Source: Nemophila menziesii
Lineage: Eukaryota > Streptophyta > Magnoliopsida > Boraginales > Hydrophyllaceae
Reading direction: 5' to 3'
NCBI GenBank assembly: GCA_029959085.1
Contig: JARWIR010000010.1
Span: 13,909,001-13,973,000, forward strand
Length of the DNA stretch: 64,000 bases
Shown here: in pieces, positions 46,766 to 58,600 of the stretch
Layout: each line of letters starts with the position of its first letter
Numbering within the stretch: the first letter of the stretch is position 1
The notes under the pieces: model-generated
What the model was told of the DNA's origin: nothing
The model's input: only the letters and a program-made list of their open reading frames with translations
Database searches by the model: none
Program-made: the position numbers and the translations under genes

Positions 46766-48298
46766 TGGTGTCGCCTAGGGTGTGATAAAAATAGATAAAT
46801 AATAAGTCAGAAAACAATGCACTCTCACCCTAGACAGGCACAATACTGCAAGTATTACAGGACGTATGCAAGTTTTAATGATAAGAAAGTTAGTTCTTAG
46901 GGACTTAGTGTGTTAGACGAATGGGTAGAAATAACGAGTAAGAAGTAAATAATTAAAAGACAGAAATTAAAAGGAATTTAATTCGAAATTAAGAATTAAA
47001 CTAAGGAAAATTAAAGACAATAAATTAAATACGAAGAAATATGATATGAGAAATATAGCTTAGGTTTTGATAGTATGCACTAATCCTTCTAATTCTTTCT
47101 ATTAAATCTAGTTAATAAGGGAGATAATTAGCTCTTGTATACTTAGTCAGGATTCTAAATTCCCATACCTTATACCTTGAGAGCGACTAAGGGGGCTACG
47201 GACACACCACGAGGCTGGTTCAAATAGGGTTATCGAGCGCTACCAAGGCCCTAAGCAATCAATTTCCATACATGGTGATAGTGATTAATTCATACCCTAA
47301 TGACTATCTAGTTAGAATCAGTGTTGTCAGGACCAATATCGACACTAGACGTTATGTGGTGTTTCAATAATTAGACACCCAGCTAAGGTGATCATCTAAT
47401 TACTATTAAGAAAGCCTAAAGTGATCAGTTCTAGAAGAGGCAATAAATCAAAACACATAAACAAATATAAAGGTAAGAATCTAATATCAGATTAAAACAT
47501 GTAATTCCCAAAGAAACTTAGATAGAAATAAATTAGAATTCATAGATTATACATAATGGAAAACCCAAGCTATGGGGAGTTTAGTTCATACCTGAAGGAA
47601 ATAAATTAAAAGAAATAATAAAAGACATCATCTTGCTCTCTACAATAACTTGGAAGAATAAAAATTTAAGAACTAATTACTATGAGGCAAGGATGATTTA
47701 CAAGTGATATAAGGGTGTATTTATAGTTGTTTAGAAGACCTAATTCGTTTTCTTGAAGGAGAAGGTAAGTAGTGGACTCCAAGCCCAACTCAAATTCGTA
47801 ACCTTAAAACATGAAATCAGTCCCGTTTTTGGTTTGGTCCTAGCAGATTCAATACTCATCTGTTTGACGCGTATGAGTACACCAAAGACATTGTCTCGAA
47901 AAGATCTTCAACTTTGCTCTTGACTGTTTCTCCAAATTCCACACTGATTTTGAGATATAAGCTGATTTGTGGTCGTAGGTGCAGAAATTCAGATTTAAGG
48001 AAGCTTTTCCTTTTCCATGTTTTTAGCTTTTGTTTCCTTATCTCCAATTTCCATGCTTATCTCTTTCCATATCTTGTAGTCTTTGACTTGGACTCTAATT
48101 AATCTCCATAATTATCTTTAAAGTTTCACACTAAATAAATAATTAAACCCAATATGCTCTAAAAATATTATTTTACTAAATCAAGACTCAAAATAGGAAA
48201 GTGCACTATTTCTCAACAAAATCGACTATTATGACTTCTAAATCACTAAAAATGATGTCTCATCCTAACATAAATCTATCACAAATGAGGAGACATCA
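46766..48298 (-). repeat. Inverted solo LTR of the same family
   Basis: Read on the minus strand it starts TGATGTCTCCTCATTTGTGA and ends GGCGACACCA, 1533 bp, like the LTRs of the surrounding element. GGGTG flanks both sides (46761-46765 and 48299-48303), so it is a separate insertion reduced to a solo LTR by recombination. It includes the region deleted from the 5' LTR. Confidence 0.93.
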
Positions 48299-49366
48299 GG
48301 GTGGAAATTTTTTCATTCTTAATCGAGGTAAACGAGTCGAACTTTAAAAGACGTAAAATAAAAGTGCTACACGGGAGACAACCCGTAGTTTTTTATGTTT
48401 TTATGTTTTTAATTCATGTTTAGTTTAGTTATTTTTAGTTGATATTGCATATTTGAGAAAGGTTTAGTGTTTTTGATGTTCAGGTATTAAAGAAATCAAA
48501 TTTGGGAGGAAAAACAAAATTTTTGGGAAAATTCAGATCACATCACCGGTATACCGCATGTCAGAAAACCCGAGGCCACAGGTGTCGCCACGTGGTCAAG
48601 GCAGAAAGTTGATTTTTGGAAAAATTTCCCACCGGGTACCCTGTCACACCACCGGTAACCCGATAAGGCAAAAACCCGTGCCCACGTGTTTATAAATCGG
48701 GTATTTTGCCGTAACTCGAGTCTTGAAGAACAGTAGCTCCGGTATACCGGGCCCTACGGCCGGTATACCGCCCACACCTGCTGGAGGAAAAAAATTCGCG
48801 TTTTTTCGGTTATAAAGAGCAAGAGGTGAGTTCTAGTCCGAATTTTACAATTCTTAAGCCTCTCCTTCTTCCCCAAACCTCTCCCAACTCCATTGAAGCT
48901 TCATCAAACCTGTCCTAAACAGCAAAACACTGCCCAATCACCATAAAAACACATCCAATCTTCTCTCCACATCATTACAAAGAAGATTCAACCACCCAAA
49001 TCATACCAAAACACATTGAATCCAAGAATCAAAAGCTTAAATTTCATAAATTCATCAAAATATTTCTTAAATCCATACCAATCCATCTTACCCACATAGA
49101 GGATCATCACAAAAACACCTTTCCTAACCCAAATAAAGCTTGTACAACCAATAATCAAGAGTTTCGAATTTCAAGAGTAGTTAAAGCTTTGAGTTGGGGG
49201 TCAGTTGATATGATTAAGAGAACATAAACATGATCTACTGTAAGGGAGATGAAGAAAAGCAAGGTATTGGATTTAATTGAGAAGAAATCAAATAAGAAAA
49301 GTTCTAGTTCCATACAAAGGGTAAAACAAGTCAAGAGAAGAGAGGTCAGCATGCTGTGTTGATTCA

Positions 49367-49730
49367 ATGGGCAAAAAGGTTCCAACTTTAGTGAAGAAGA
49401 CAACACAACCTCTACAGATCAAAGACCCTACACCCGAAGAAAAAGAGAAAGCTTCAATGGCCATGATAGCTTCTCCAAAGAAACAATTAAAGGAACTACC
49501 TTTTGCTTATGAGAAAATATTTGAAGAAGAAGTTGATAAAGGAGAATACAAAACGTTTCTTGGAGATTGGAGAAAGAGTGGATGGGTCTGTGAATTGTAA
49601 ATTGTATTTGAGAGGAGAAGAAGAAGATGTGGAAAATTTGATCTATGAGGAGGTGATACGATTTTCGGTCTCTCCCATGTCGTTATTTAATGCAATATCC
49701 TACTATGATCACGTGTCTTGATCGGAAATC
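49367..49730 (+). pseudogene. Unidentified ORF in the 3' part of the Athila-like element
   Basis: The frame holds KEKASMAMIASPKKQ and YEKIFEEEVDKGEYKTFL. After a shift near 49590 it continues with YLRGEEEDVENLIYEEV and SPMSLFNAISYYDHVS. Its position behind the missing pol matches the extra third ORF of Athila elements, whose product is poorly conserved. I can assign no function. Confidence 0.35.
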
Positions 49731-51328
49731 GAATAAGAAGTTAGGTGAAGAAGAAACACTTGGAATGTCGATAAGGAGAGGTAATAGCCTCGAAGAGTAT
49801 GTTTCTTTCTTCCCTACCATTTCTCTATGTGCAATATGTGTGCTAATTTTAAATTTTATTTCTTTATTGAGTCTTTTTTGAGTCGTGGGGGCACGACTCA
49901 TTTTTGAGTTGGGAGTGGGGATTCGTTGTCCTCATCTTCCTTTTTGTGTTTTTGCATAAAATTTTAAAAAAATTAGGGTTGAATTAGGCATAGAATATGT
50001 TGAATGTACCTATTTGAGCATAATTTAAGTAGGTCAATGATAGTAAGTAGTATGTTTTTGAAAGATGTCATAAATATGTTTAGCATGCATGTAAGAAAAC
50101 ATGAAATAAAAGATAGAAAAGTTAATGAGCAATATTAAGAAGTTACGTTGAAACTTAGGGAGAGTTATTTGGTGTGTAGAACGTGAGGTTTGAAATTAGT
50201 TGAAAACCCGCTTGTCTATGAACTAATAGTTAAAAAGTAACAAAATCTGGTAGTTAGAAAAATGAATAAGGCAGTTCTTTCATATTGAAGCCACTTGAAG
50301 CCTTTTTATACCTTCTCACCCTTTTTATTTGATTATTGTTATTATTTATTCGTCTTAGCCCCTCTGATCCTTTCTAAAGCCTTTTACTGAACCACATTAT
50401 AATCCTCACCCTTAGTTTGTAGGACTTATTGATATGACCCGTACTCGAATCGCAAAACTTGAAACAAGTCGTTTTTAGAGCTTGAGTTTGGGGTGGTGGG
50501 GTTCATTATCAGGGAACATTGGGTTTGGGAATTGTAATTTTGATTTTATTGGTGATGAAAAAGTTATTATTGTAACCCTTTGTCGGGGTAATAGTGAATG
50601 AAAAAGAAGCTACGAGCTAAGTTATGAAAAGGCATAATTTATGAAAAAATACCGTGATATCTCGAACATCAAAAAGAGAGTCATAGCCATACAAAAGAAA
50701 AAATTCATATGAAAAGAATATATATTCAGACCGGCAAAGTGGAATTTGTATATCATCATGAAAAAGGTTTTATTTGGGGTTAATTGGTGATGCACATCAA
50801 AAGCATCAAAAATTGGGTTGAGTGAGAACATCTTCGAGTGAAAACTCAAGGTCTAGGGCGATTCGTTGATGGAATGTGAGGAGAGAGCCAAAAGCTCACT
50901 TTTCATTTATCCAAATATACCACACCATCCCTAAGCCCCGTTATAACCAAAGACCTTAGGATTTCTAACTACTTGAGGGAAAAACAATTGAGCTATTAGG
51001 TAGTAGGTAAGTGGACCATTGGATTTTATATTAGAACCTATGAACAAACTATAGCCATTAGCATGAACTAAGTTATCAACCTCTCCTTCTGGCATTGCGA
51101 AATTAATATGGACTTGAATTCATGGAATGTTGATTATATGTATATTAAGCATACTTGTGCATTATTTATTCAGCATTATTAATGAGACATTTTAGACATC
51201 TATGCTCTAGGATCATTCATTGTGTTCAGTTCTTATTCTCGTCCTACTTCTTCCTCTTGTTTATTTGACTACCCTACTGTTCTTTATTTTTGTTGTATCG
51301 GGACGATACAACTTTGAGTTGGGGTTCT

Positions 51329-52839
51329 TGATGTCTCCTCATTTGTGATAATAAAATTTATTTCTTATACATCATTTGAGGCGTATTTATTAGTTTATAG
51401 GTCGATTTTTGCATGATTTAGTACACTTTCCTATTTTGTGTCTTGAATTGATTATTTATTATTTTTAGCGCATATTGGGTTTAATTATTTATTTAGTGTG
51501 AAGCTTTAGAGATATATCGTAATTAATTAGAGTCCAAGTCAATTCTAAAAGCTAAAGGAAAGAAGATAAACATGGAAATTGAAGATAAGGAAGTAAAAGC
51601 TAAAATTATGGAAAAGGAAAAACTGCCATAAATCTGAATTCCAGCACCCACGACCACAAATCAGCTTATATCTCAAACTCGGTAAGGAATTTGGAAGAAC
51701 GTTCAAGATCAAAGTTAAATATCTTTCCGAGACGATGAATTTCGACTACTCATACGCGTCAAACGGATAAGAATTGAAGTTGTTAGAACCAAAAACAAAA
51801 CGGGGCTGATTCCATATTTTAGGTTACGAATTTGAGTTGGGCTAGGAGTCCACTACTTACCTTCTCCTTCAAGAAAACGAATTAGGTCTTCCTATACCCT
51901 ATAAATACAGCCTCTTAACATTATAAAATCCTCCTTGGCCAAACCTTAAGCTCAGGAAGAAGCTATAACACAAGAAGAGAAGTCTAGAAGGAGTTGTGCA
52001 TCAATCATGTCTTCTTCAACTTTTAATTCTGTAAATCTTTTACTTTCTCTTCTTAGTATGAATTGAATAAATTTAGCTTGAGTTTTAGCATATATGTATG
52101 AACCCTAGTTTTGATTGAAAATTATCTAATTTTGGAATTATATGTTTTAAATTGAATTCATGTTTTATTTCTCTGTCTACATGTTTGATTTATAATCTGT
52201 TTTCTTTGTGGATTGCAACCGTATAGGATTACCTTCATAGTAGTTAGATAAGTCATTAGCTAAGGCATATTTAATTATTGGAAAAACACATAGCGTCTAG
52301 AACAAGGTTTAGACATGACAAATCAACCTAACTAGATTGTCACTATGGTTTAGTGTATTTCTATTTAATCAATTGCTGGAAAAGATTATTAGGTTATTAT
52401 TGACACAGGTAAACCCTAAAATTATCTACCTAGCGCAATTGAAACCGAACATTGAAATACTACATAATTCACCCTTACATGTATAGAACGGCAAAACTAG
52501 TGGAGATTACTTGCTAATTACTCAGGCTAAACTATCATACTATCTTCTTTTAATTTATTTAATTTTCTATCTTTAATTTATTAGTTTAGTTTTATTATTC
52601 AAAAACCAAATAAAAATCTATCTTTCTCTCCTTTACTCTTGCGTATTATTATTCTAGCTCTCATATCTGCACTTGATAATTTGCATAAGTTCTCTCTAAC
52701 TTGTGTAGTCTCTGAGTAACGAAATCTACTTATTCATTAAAACTTGCATAGGATCTGTATACTTGCAGAACCGTGCTTAGCTTAGGGTGTTTATTTGCAC
52801 TTATTTTATACATTATTTTATCACACCTTAGGCGAACCA
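51329..52839 (+). repeat. 3' LTR of the Athila-like element
   Basis: It starts TGATGTCTCCTCATTTGTGA and ends GGCGAACCA, 1511 bp. A G-rich stretch TTTGAGTTGGGGTTCT immediately precedes it and could serve as polypurine tract. It carries TATAAATA at 51900-51907. Confidence 0.9.
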
Positions 52840-52843
52840 TTAT

Positions 52844-52906
52844 TTTGATACATATTTTCAAAGTTACCAGATCGAAAAGAGACCGATCGATGCAACAAAG
52901 GTCTAA
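52844..52906 (+). pseudogene. 2-oxoglutarate/Fe(II) dioxygenase last exon, end part
   Basis: Twenty codons and a TAA continue exactly the frame broken at 44245: FDTYFQSYQIEKRPIDATKV then stop. Ending in a KRPIDA-type motif is usual for this dioxygenase family. Removing the LTR element and one ATTAT copy would give an uninterrupted exon, which shows that the element split it. Confidence 0.85.
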
Positions 52907-53102
52907 AATTGATTTTCAATTATATCATGGTAACTGTCATCGAATTATATAGTTTCAACACTATAAAAACCCCATTAATGTAGATCAAGAAAGCGCGAAT
53001 TCAAATTTGGGGGAAGTGTTTTATTATGTTAAAACGGCTTTTATCGTATTTTATTAGGTTCAATACCTTCAGTGCCATATAATATATTTTTCTTTCCACT
53101 TA

Positions 53103-53334
53103 GTGTCCGTTTGGAAGTGCTTTTTTGGAAAAGCACTTAAAAGTGCTTTTAGCATCTTAAGAGGTTTTTTAATCTTCAAAAGCACTTTTATGAGAAGCAC
53201 CAAATTGGTGCTTCTTGAAAAAATAACTTAAAATAATTTTAGATTTCAAAATTATTTTTAATAATTTTTTAAAATTTAAGATTTTATTCTAAAAGCACTT
53301 TTTTACTCTAAAATAATCACTTCCAAACGAGATC
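53103..53334. mobile_element. MITE, GTTTGGAAGTG family, copy C
   Basis: It begins GTGTCCGTTTGGAAGTGCTT, and the right end is CACTTCCAAACGAGATC. AAAGCACTTAAAAGTGCTTTT palindromes fill the left half. It is the best preserved of three copies. It is preceded by TTA; the right flank TGA does not match. Confidence 0.6.
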
Positions 53335-53589
53335 TGAATATAACTCTGATTTATCACCTACCTATATGTTTACTTTGATCTTTTTTCTCCATCTTCTTGA
53401 TGAGTTTCAACTCATCTTCGAGAATTTTCTCTGTTCGCTTTATCTAGTAGATGCAAATAAATACCTTGTTGAGTCCCCACATAAAACCACCAGACCCTAA
53501 GAATCTAATGTTTTTTACAACCCCGAAAATCCAATCTCTTTCGAGAATATCTAGGCTCACACTACCACATAATTCACTGCAGTTGTTTT

Positions 53590-55060
53590 TTTGGAGCTCT
53601 TATGGATGGTACTCAAGAGCAACAAAATGGGTTTTAATAGGCAAAACCCTAGGCTAGAAGGTATTAGGGAGGAAGTATTGGATGCCCCTTCTTCTCCTCA
53701 CCCGAAAGAGAAGACCTCAGAGCCACCTCTACTCATCCATAGTGTCGTCAAGAGGGTGATTATTAGTGAATCTCGGTCGAAATCAACTTTGGGGGAAGAG
53801 TAAAATGTCATGATTTCGGTTGCTAGAAGGGAAGGAATTGCTAATTTAGGTGTCTTTCGTTGAAGTCTAGATCTAGGTTATTCAATGGTTTGGATGAGAA
53901 TGCAAAGGCTCCATTAGAGAAAGTTTGGAATGAACTAGTTGCACACCAAGTATATGTGAAAATGCTTCAAACAACTTTTTTTGAAAATACGTATGCACAA
54001 AAGAATGTGGTTGACTTAAGGTATGAGAGGATCACGAAGAACCCGTGAGCATGGACGGTAACCTTGTCGTCAATGCGATAAATACGGGGTTTACCCATAT
54101 GGAGGAAGAGAGAAGTAAGAAGATGGAGTATAAAAGTTTGCTCATAATTAATCGAAAATCTTTGTTGGGCATGGAATTGCAATACTTTGAACCTATTGAA
54201 GGGGAAAAGCTAAACTTGGAAGATTGTGATTTTACTTACAATAGAGCAATCGTTTGGGTACTCATTAATTGAATATATAACGAGAAAAAGAAACCCAAAT
54301 ATGGAGGATATGAGGAGATTTATGAAGAAATTGAATGTTAAATACAATGTAAGAAGACACTCGAGCGGTTAGATAGTTTTAAAGTTTGATAAAGACAATG
54401 ATAGAAAACTCATACTTATACGAGGACCTTACTCATCTTATGGTCAGATTCTCTTATTATCCCAAATCTTATATTTTTTTGATTTTTTCAACTTTTAAAT
54501 CACGAAACTCTCTTTTTAGGTCATATTGAGAAACCCATCGGGTCAAGCTCAATCAACTCTTATATTGGCGAAAATAGCACCTCAAGTTGGGAAGCCAATT
54601 TGACCAATGGGGTTACTTATGAGAGCCATGTTATAAGTTACACTTGTGTGCTTATTGAGATTGATTTTAAAAAAAAGGATAAAAAGGAGTTTCTTGAAAT
54701 TAGTTCAAGGAACCGTAAGGATTTTAGAGTCAAAGTAGAATACAGAATCTTACCACCTTGTTGTAAGAAATGTAAGGCTCATGTACATGCCGAGAATATT
54801 TTTTTTGATGATAATAATGGGAGAACACAAACGGGGATAATTTGAACACTAATAAAGAAAATGTAATGGCCAAATGGATCATGGGCATGGAATTGAGCAA
54901 ACGTTGGGAAAGAGAATGGTGCCTTCACCGAAAGAAGCTAACGCAGGGGAGGTTTATACTGCAACTACTAACCTTGATACAGGAGCTGGTGCAAGAAAAT
55001 AATTCTCTGAAAATGCCACTAAAAAGTTATATCGCGAATGAGAACTATGTATACATATGA
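53590..55060 (+). pseudogene. LINE ORF1 relic (DUF4283 and zinc-binding region)
   Basis: Pieces in several frames follow the order of plant LINE ORF1. They are KFDKDNDRKLILIRGPYSSYGQ (54370-54450), ILRNPSGQAQSTLILAKIA, VISYTCVLIEIDFKKKDKKE (54620-54690) and YRILPPCCKKCKAHVH (54745-54790), where a zinc knuckle would begin. Stops and shifts separate them. ORF2 does not follow, so this is a 3'-less fragment, distinct from the other LINE families in the window. Confidence 0.65.
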
Positions 55061-55639
55061 AACCGGAATCTAGTTCAATTGGAGTTGTTAGGAAAACAAC
55101 CCAATTCTTCAAGTAGAACAGGAAAATATGTGTTGTCTCTGGGTCTTGTAGCAACTCATGTGAACTACTGAAACAGGAAAGTTGTTTGCACATGCTTGAC
55201 ACTAGCTCCTGTCAGCAAGTAGTGAGCAAGATGCAATACGCGATAGTAGCAGGTACATGCAATAAAGAAAAAAAATTATGCAGCAGCACTGGTAAAGGCG
55301 CAGTAGCACCGAGCAGCCACTGAAAAGGAAAAAAGGAAGTAACTCCAAAATTTTGCCGAAATCTTAAATTTACAGTAACTCAAAGATTGAAAAGTTTTAG
55401 AGGTTAATTCTTTGGATAACGGTGTTGATCGAATTAGGTTAGTTAACGGAAACTTTTTACAAAGGATGGAAAAGCGCACTTGATTGAAAAGTCGGGGTTT
55501 TTGAGTTTTTTGAGTCTTCTTAGGGATGATGTTTTGGTATTTGGACTCGTGAGTAAAAAGAATAAATTATAAGAAAAACAAGAAAAAAGACGGAAAAGGG
55601 GACTTTTTGGAAAAAAACTGGCGTTAACATGAAGAGCAC

Positions 55640-58600
55640 TAATAAGGATTATTTCTATTTGTATGAAGAGATAATTTGAATCATATGCATATAAAATTCA
55701 CCACTATTGTCTACAATTTATACTTTCTTGGAAAGATATGACCCAACCAGAGTTTGGCCGAAAAGTTCTTCTTGCTCTTCTAAAATGAGTACAAGCCGAA
55801 GGTAGTTGTTTCTACAGAGGCAAATGAATTGTCCAAAATATCCACTCATGACCTTATATTAAACGTCATGACAAAAAATAATGATCTTGATGAAGAGAAA
55901 ATGCGTGAGAAAAAAAGGATGAAAACCCCCACCTCTCATTCACAGCTTCGCAAGAAGGAAGGGGTTTTCGAAGAATCCAAGATTGGATAAAATTAGCAAT
56001 GATGAAAAGAGAATTTCCATATATGCAAAAATGATCTTGAGATTCAAGCAGTTCAAGAATCAGTTAGCTCAAGCAAGCCCATCAAAAGTCATTGCAGAGA
56101 CTTTAGGAAGGATGAATTAGCTTGTTATAATTGCCAGAAGGTTGGTCATATAAAACAATATTTCCCCAAGCTTATCAGAGAAAAAAAAGAAAAAAAATGT
56201 ACGCCACTTAGGATAATGCAACCTTTAACCAACGTGGCGATGAAGATCATATGGGTCCTTACGTAGATTTAATGGACAATGACAACGAAGATGATGAGAT
56301 AAACCCAAATGCTAGTATTATCTTAAGATGATTTAGATGATGATATTAAAATTTCATTTAATTCTATTTACCAAGATTATAAAAAATCTCTTGAAACTAA
56401 CAAATTTTTTACAAAATGTGTGAATTTTTTTTAAAACAAAACCAAGAGTTTGAAAACTTTTTACAAATCTATTTGAAAGACAATTCTAAGTTTTAAAAGG
56501 AAAACACCGTCATTATTAATGATAATATTTTACTTTAGAAAAAGTCAATGATTTGGAACAAAAAAATTTTAAATTACAAATCGCCAACAAAATTTGATTT
56601 AATATTGGAAGGTCAATTAGTGAGTCTTAAACTTTTTTGAGTTTTACTAATGATCAAACAAAATATTTTTTAAACCATTTTTGTAAAATCATCTCATGAG
56701 GATTCTTTTTTTTTCTTCCAAAAGTACTTTGCTTACTTGCATCTATTGTGAACAAAATGGTCATTTTGTGTCTAATTTTGAATATCATAAACTAATTGGA
56801 TATGGATATCTTGTCTTGTTATGGAGGAAACCAAAATGAAAATTGAATAAGAAGGATACCACTAACCCATATAGACCCAACTTGGGTGCCTAAATTCTAA
56901 TTATTTAGTTTATAGGAAAAAAGCATCATGAAGAAAAATTAGATTTTTGATGATAGGATATCTAGACACGTGACGAAAAATGAATCACTCTTCTATAAAC
57001 TAACAAAGAAAAAAGGAGCTAGAGTTACATTTTGACGATAGTGCTAGAGGAAAAGTTATGGACAAAGGAAGCATTAATAGTAATGACTCTATTCTCATTC
57101 ATAATATATTATTTGTTAATGGTATCTATTTTAACCTACTTACCATTAGTCAAGTTTAAAAACTCTAAATGTGTTGTTTATAAAATTGACGAGGAAGATG
57201 TGTTTTTTGGCTAATAGGACAAATGATGTTTATAAAGTTAATCTTGAGAGTCTTGTGTGCCAATGTGCTATATGTTTATCTGTCATTATGATAATCCATG
57301 GTTGTGTGATTGGTTCCTTGATCATGCTAGTATGAATTTGTTTGCAAATATTTCTAGGAAAGAACTTATTTTAGGGTTTCATAAATTCATGTTTGATAAG
57401 GACTAATTGTGTGATGCATGCCAACTCATAAAAACAACATAAATCTTCTTTTAAATCTACAAATTGATTCATCACCTCTAGAGCTCTTCAACTATTACAC
57501 ATGGATCTATTTGGTCTTATGGACGTGACTAGCATCACAGGGTCCAAATATATTTTTATGATTTTAGATAATTATACTAGAAATACACATGGGTTTTGTT
57601 CTTAACTTTGAAAAACTAAGACTTTGAATAATTTGATAAACTATTTAGATAGGTGCAAAATGAGAAGAGTTATTTTACTACTTGCATTGGTAGTGATGAT
57701 GATATCGAGTATGATAATTTCCCTTTCATGAGATTTTGTGATCAATTTGAAATTGAGCATAATTTTTTTTGTTTTAGAACTCCTCAACAAAATGGGGTAG
57801 AAGAAATGAAAAACCAAACTATACAATAAGTGGCAAAGACAATGTTGAAATAACATAACTTGCCTACATATTTTTGAGGTGAACCCGTCAATACGACTTG
57901 TCATGCTTTAAACCGTATCTAGATAGGACCTATCACTTTGAAAACCCATATGAGATTTGTAATGATACACCTCCCATGTGTCTCTTATTTGGTATCTTTG
58001 GTTGTAAATTCATTATCCTTAACACTAGAGATTACTTTGCCAGATTTGATTCTAAACCTGATGAAGGTCTATTTTTTGGTTATTTCATATGTCGTCCCCA
58101 AATGCGTGATAAATAAATTAACACCTGAGGAAGCACTCCCACATATTGACGAGACGTTGACATGTAATAATAAGGTAAATATAATAGTTATCTTTCTCCA
58201 CAAAAATTATAAGGTTCATGCTTTTGTGCTTTGATAAGTGTAGATGTGTCAAGTTTCAGTTACTAAAATGATAAAAGATATATTTGTTTTTTATCAAGTA
58301 AAGACCAAAGTGAAATAATATTAAAATACGATAGTAATAAAATAACTAAGGGTTAAATTGAAATATTGAGAATACTAAAAGATGAGAAGGTATAGCTTGA
58401 GAACACGTAAGCAACCCCTACTAGTTTTGAAATTGCACTTTATTGGTTTAAGTGTGAATTGAGTTATATGCAATAGCTGGAATTTAACACTCTCCCTAGA
58501 TTTCTCCCAGGTAAATAGGAAGCTACCTTGCACCACTGGAGACCTCTTCCGAGCGTACCCTATAATGATTATCGGCGCCTAAGGCTCTTACCCAAATGAA

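Larger units (their letters stand above)
44246..52839 (+). mobile_element. Athila-like Ty3/gypsy retrotransposon, pol-less, in a dioxygenase exon
   Basis: The LTRs are 44246-45472 and 51329-52839. The primer site TTTTTGGCGGCGCTGCCGGGGAC (45476-45497) resembles the TGGCGCCGTTGCCGGGGA site of Athila elements. A gag fragment covers 45855-46765. After an inserted solo LTR, the block CTACACGGGAGACAACCCGTAG (48370), typical of the region behind pol in Athila elements, follows directly. No protease, reverse transcriptase or integrase is present. The duplicated target is ATTAT (44241-44245 and 52839-52843, the last LTR base being shared). Confidence 0.88.
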
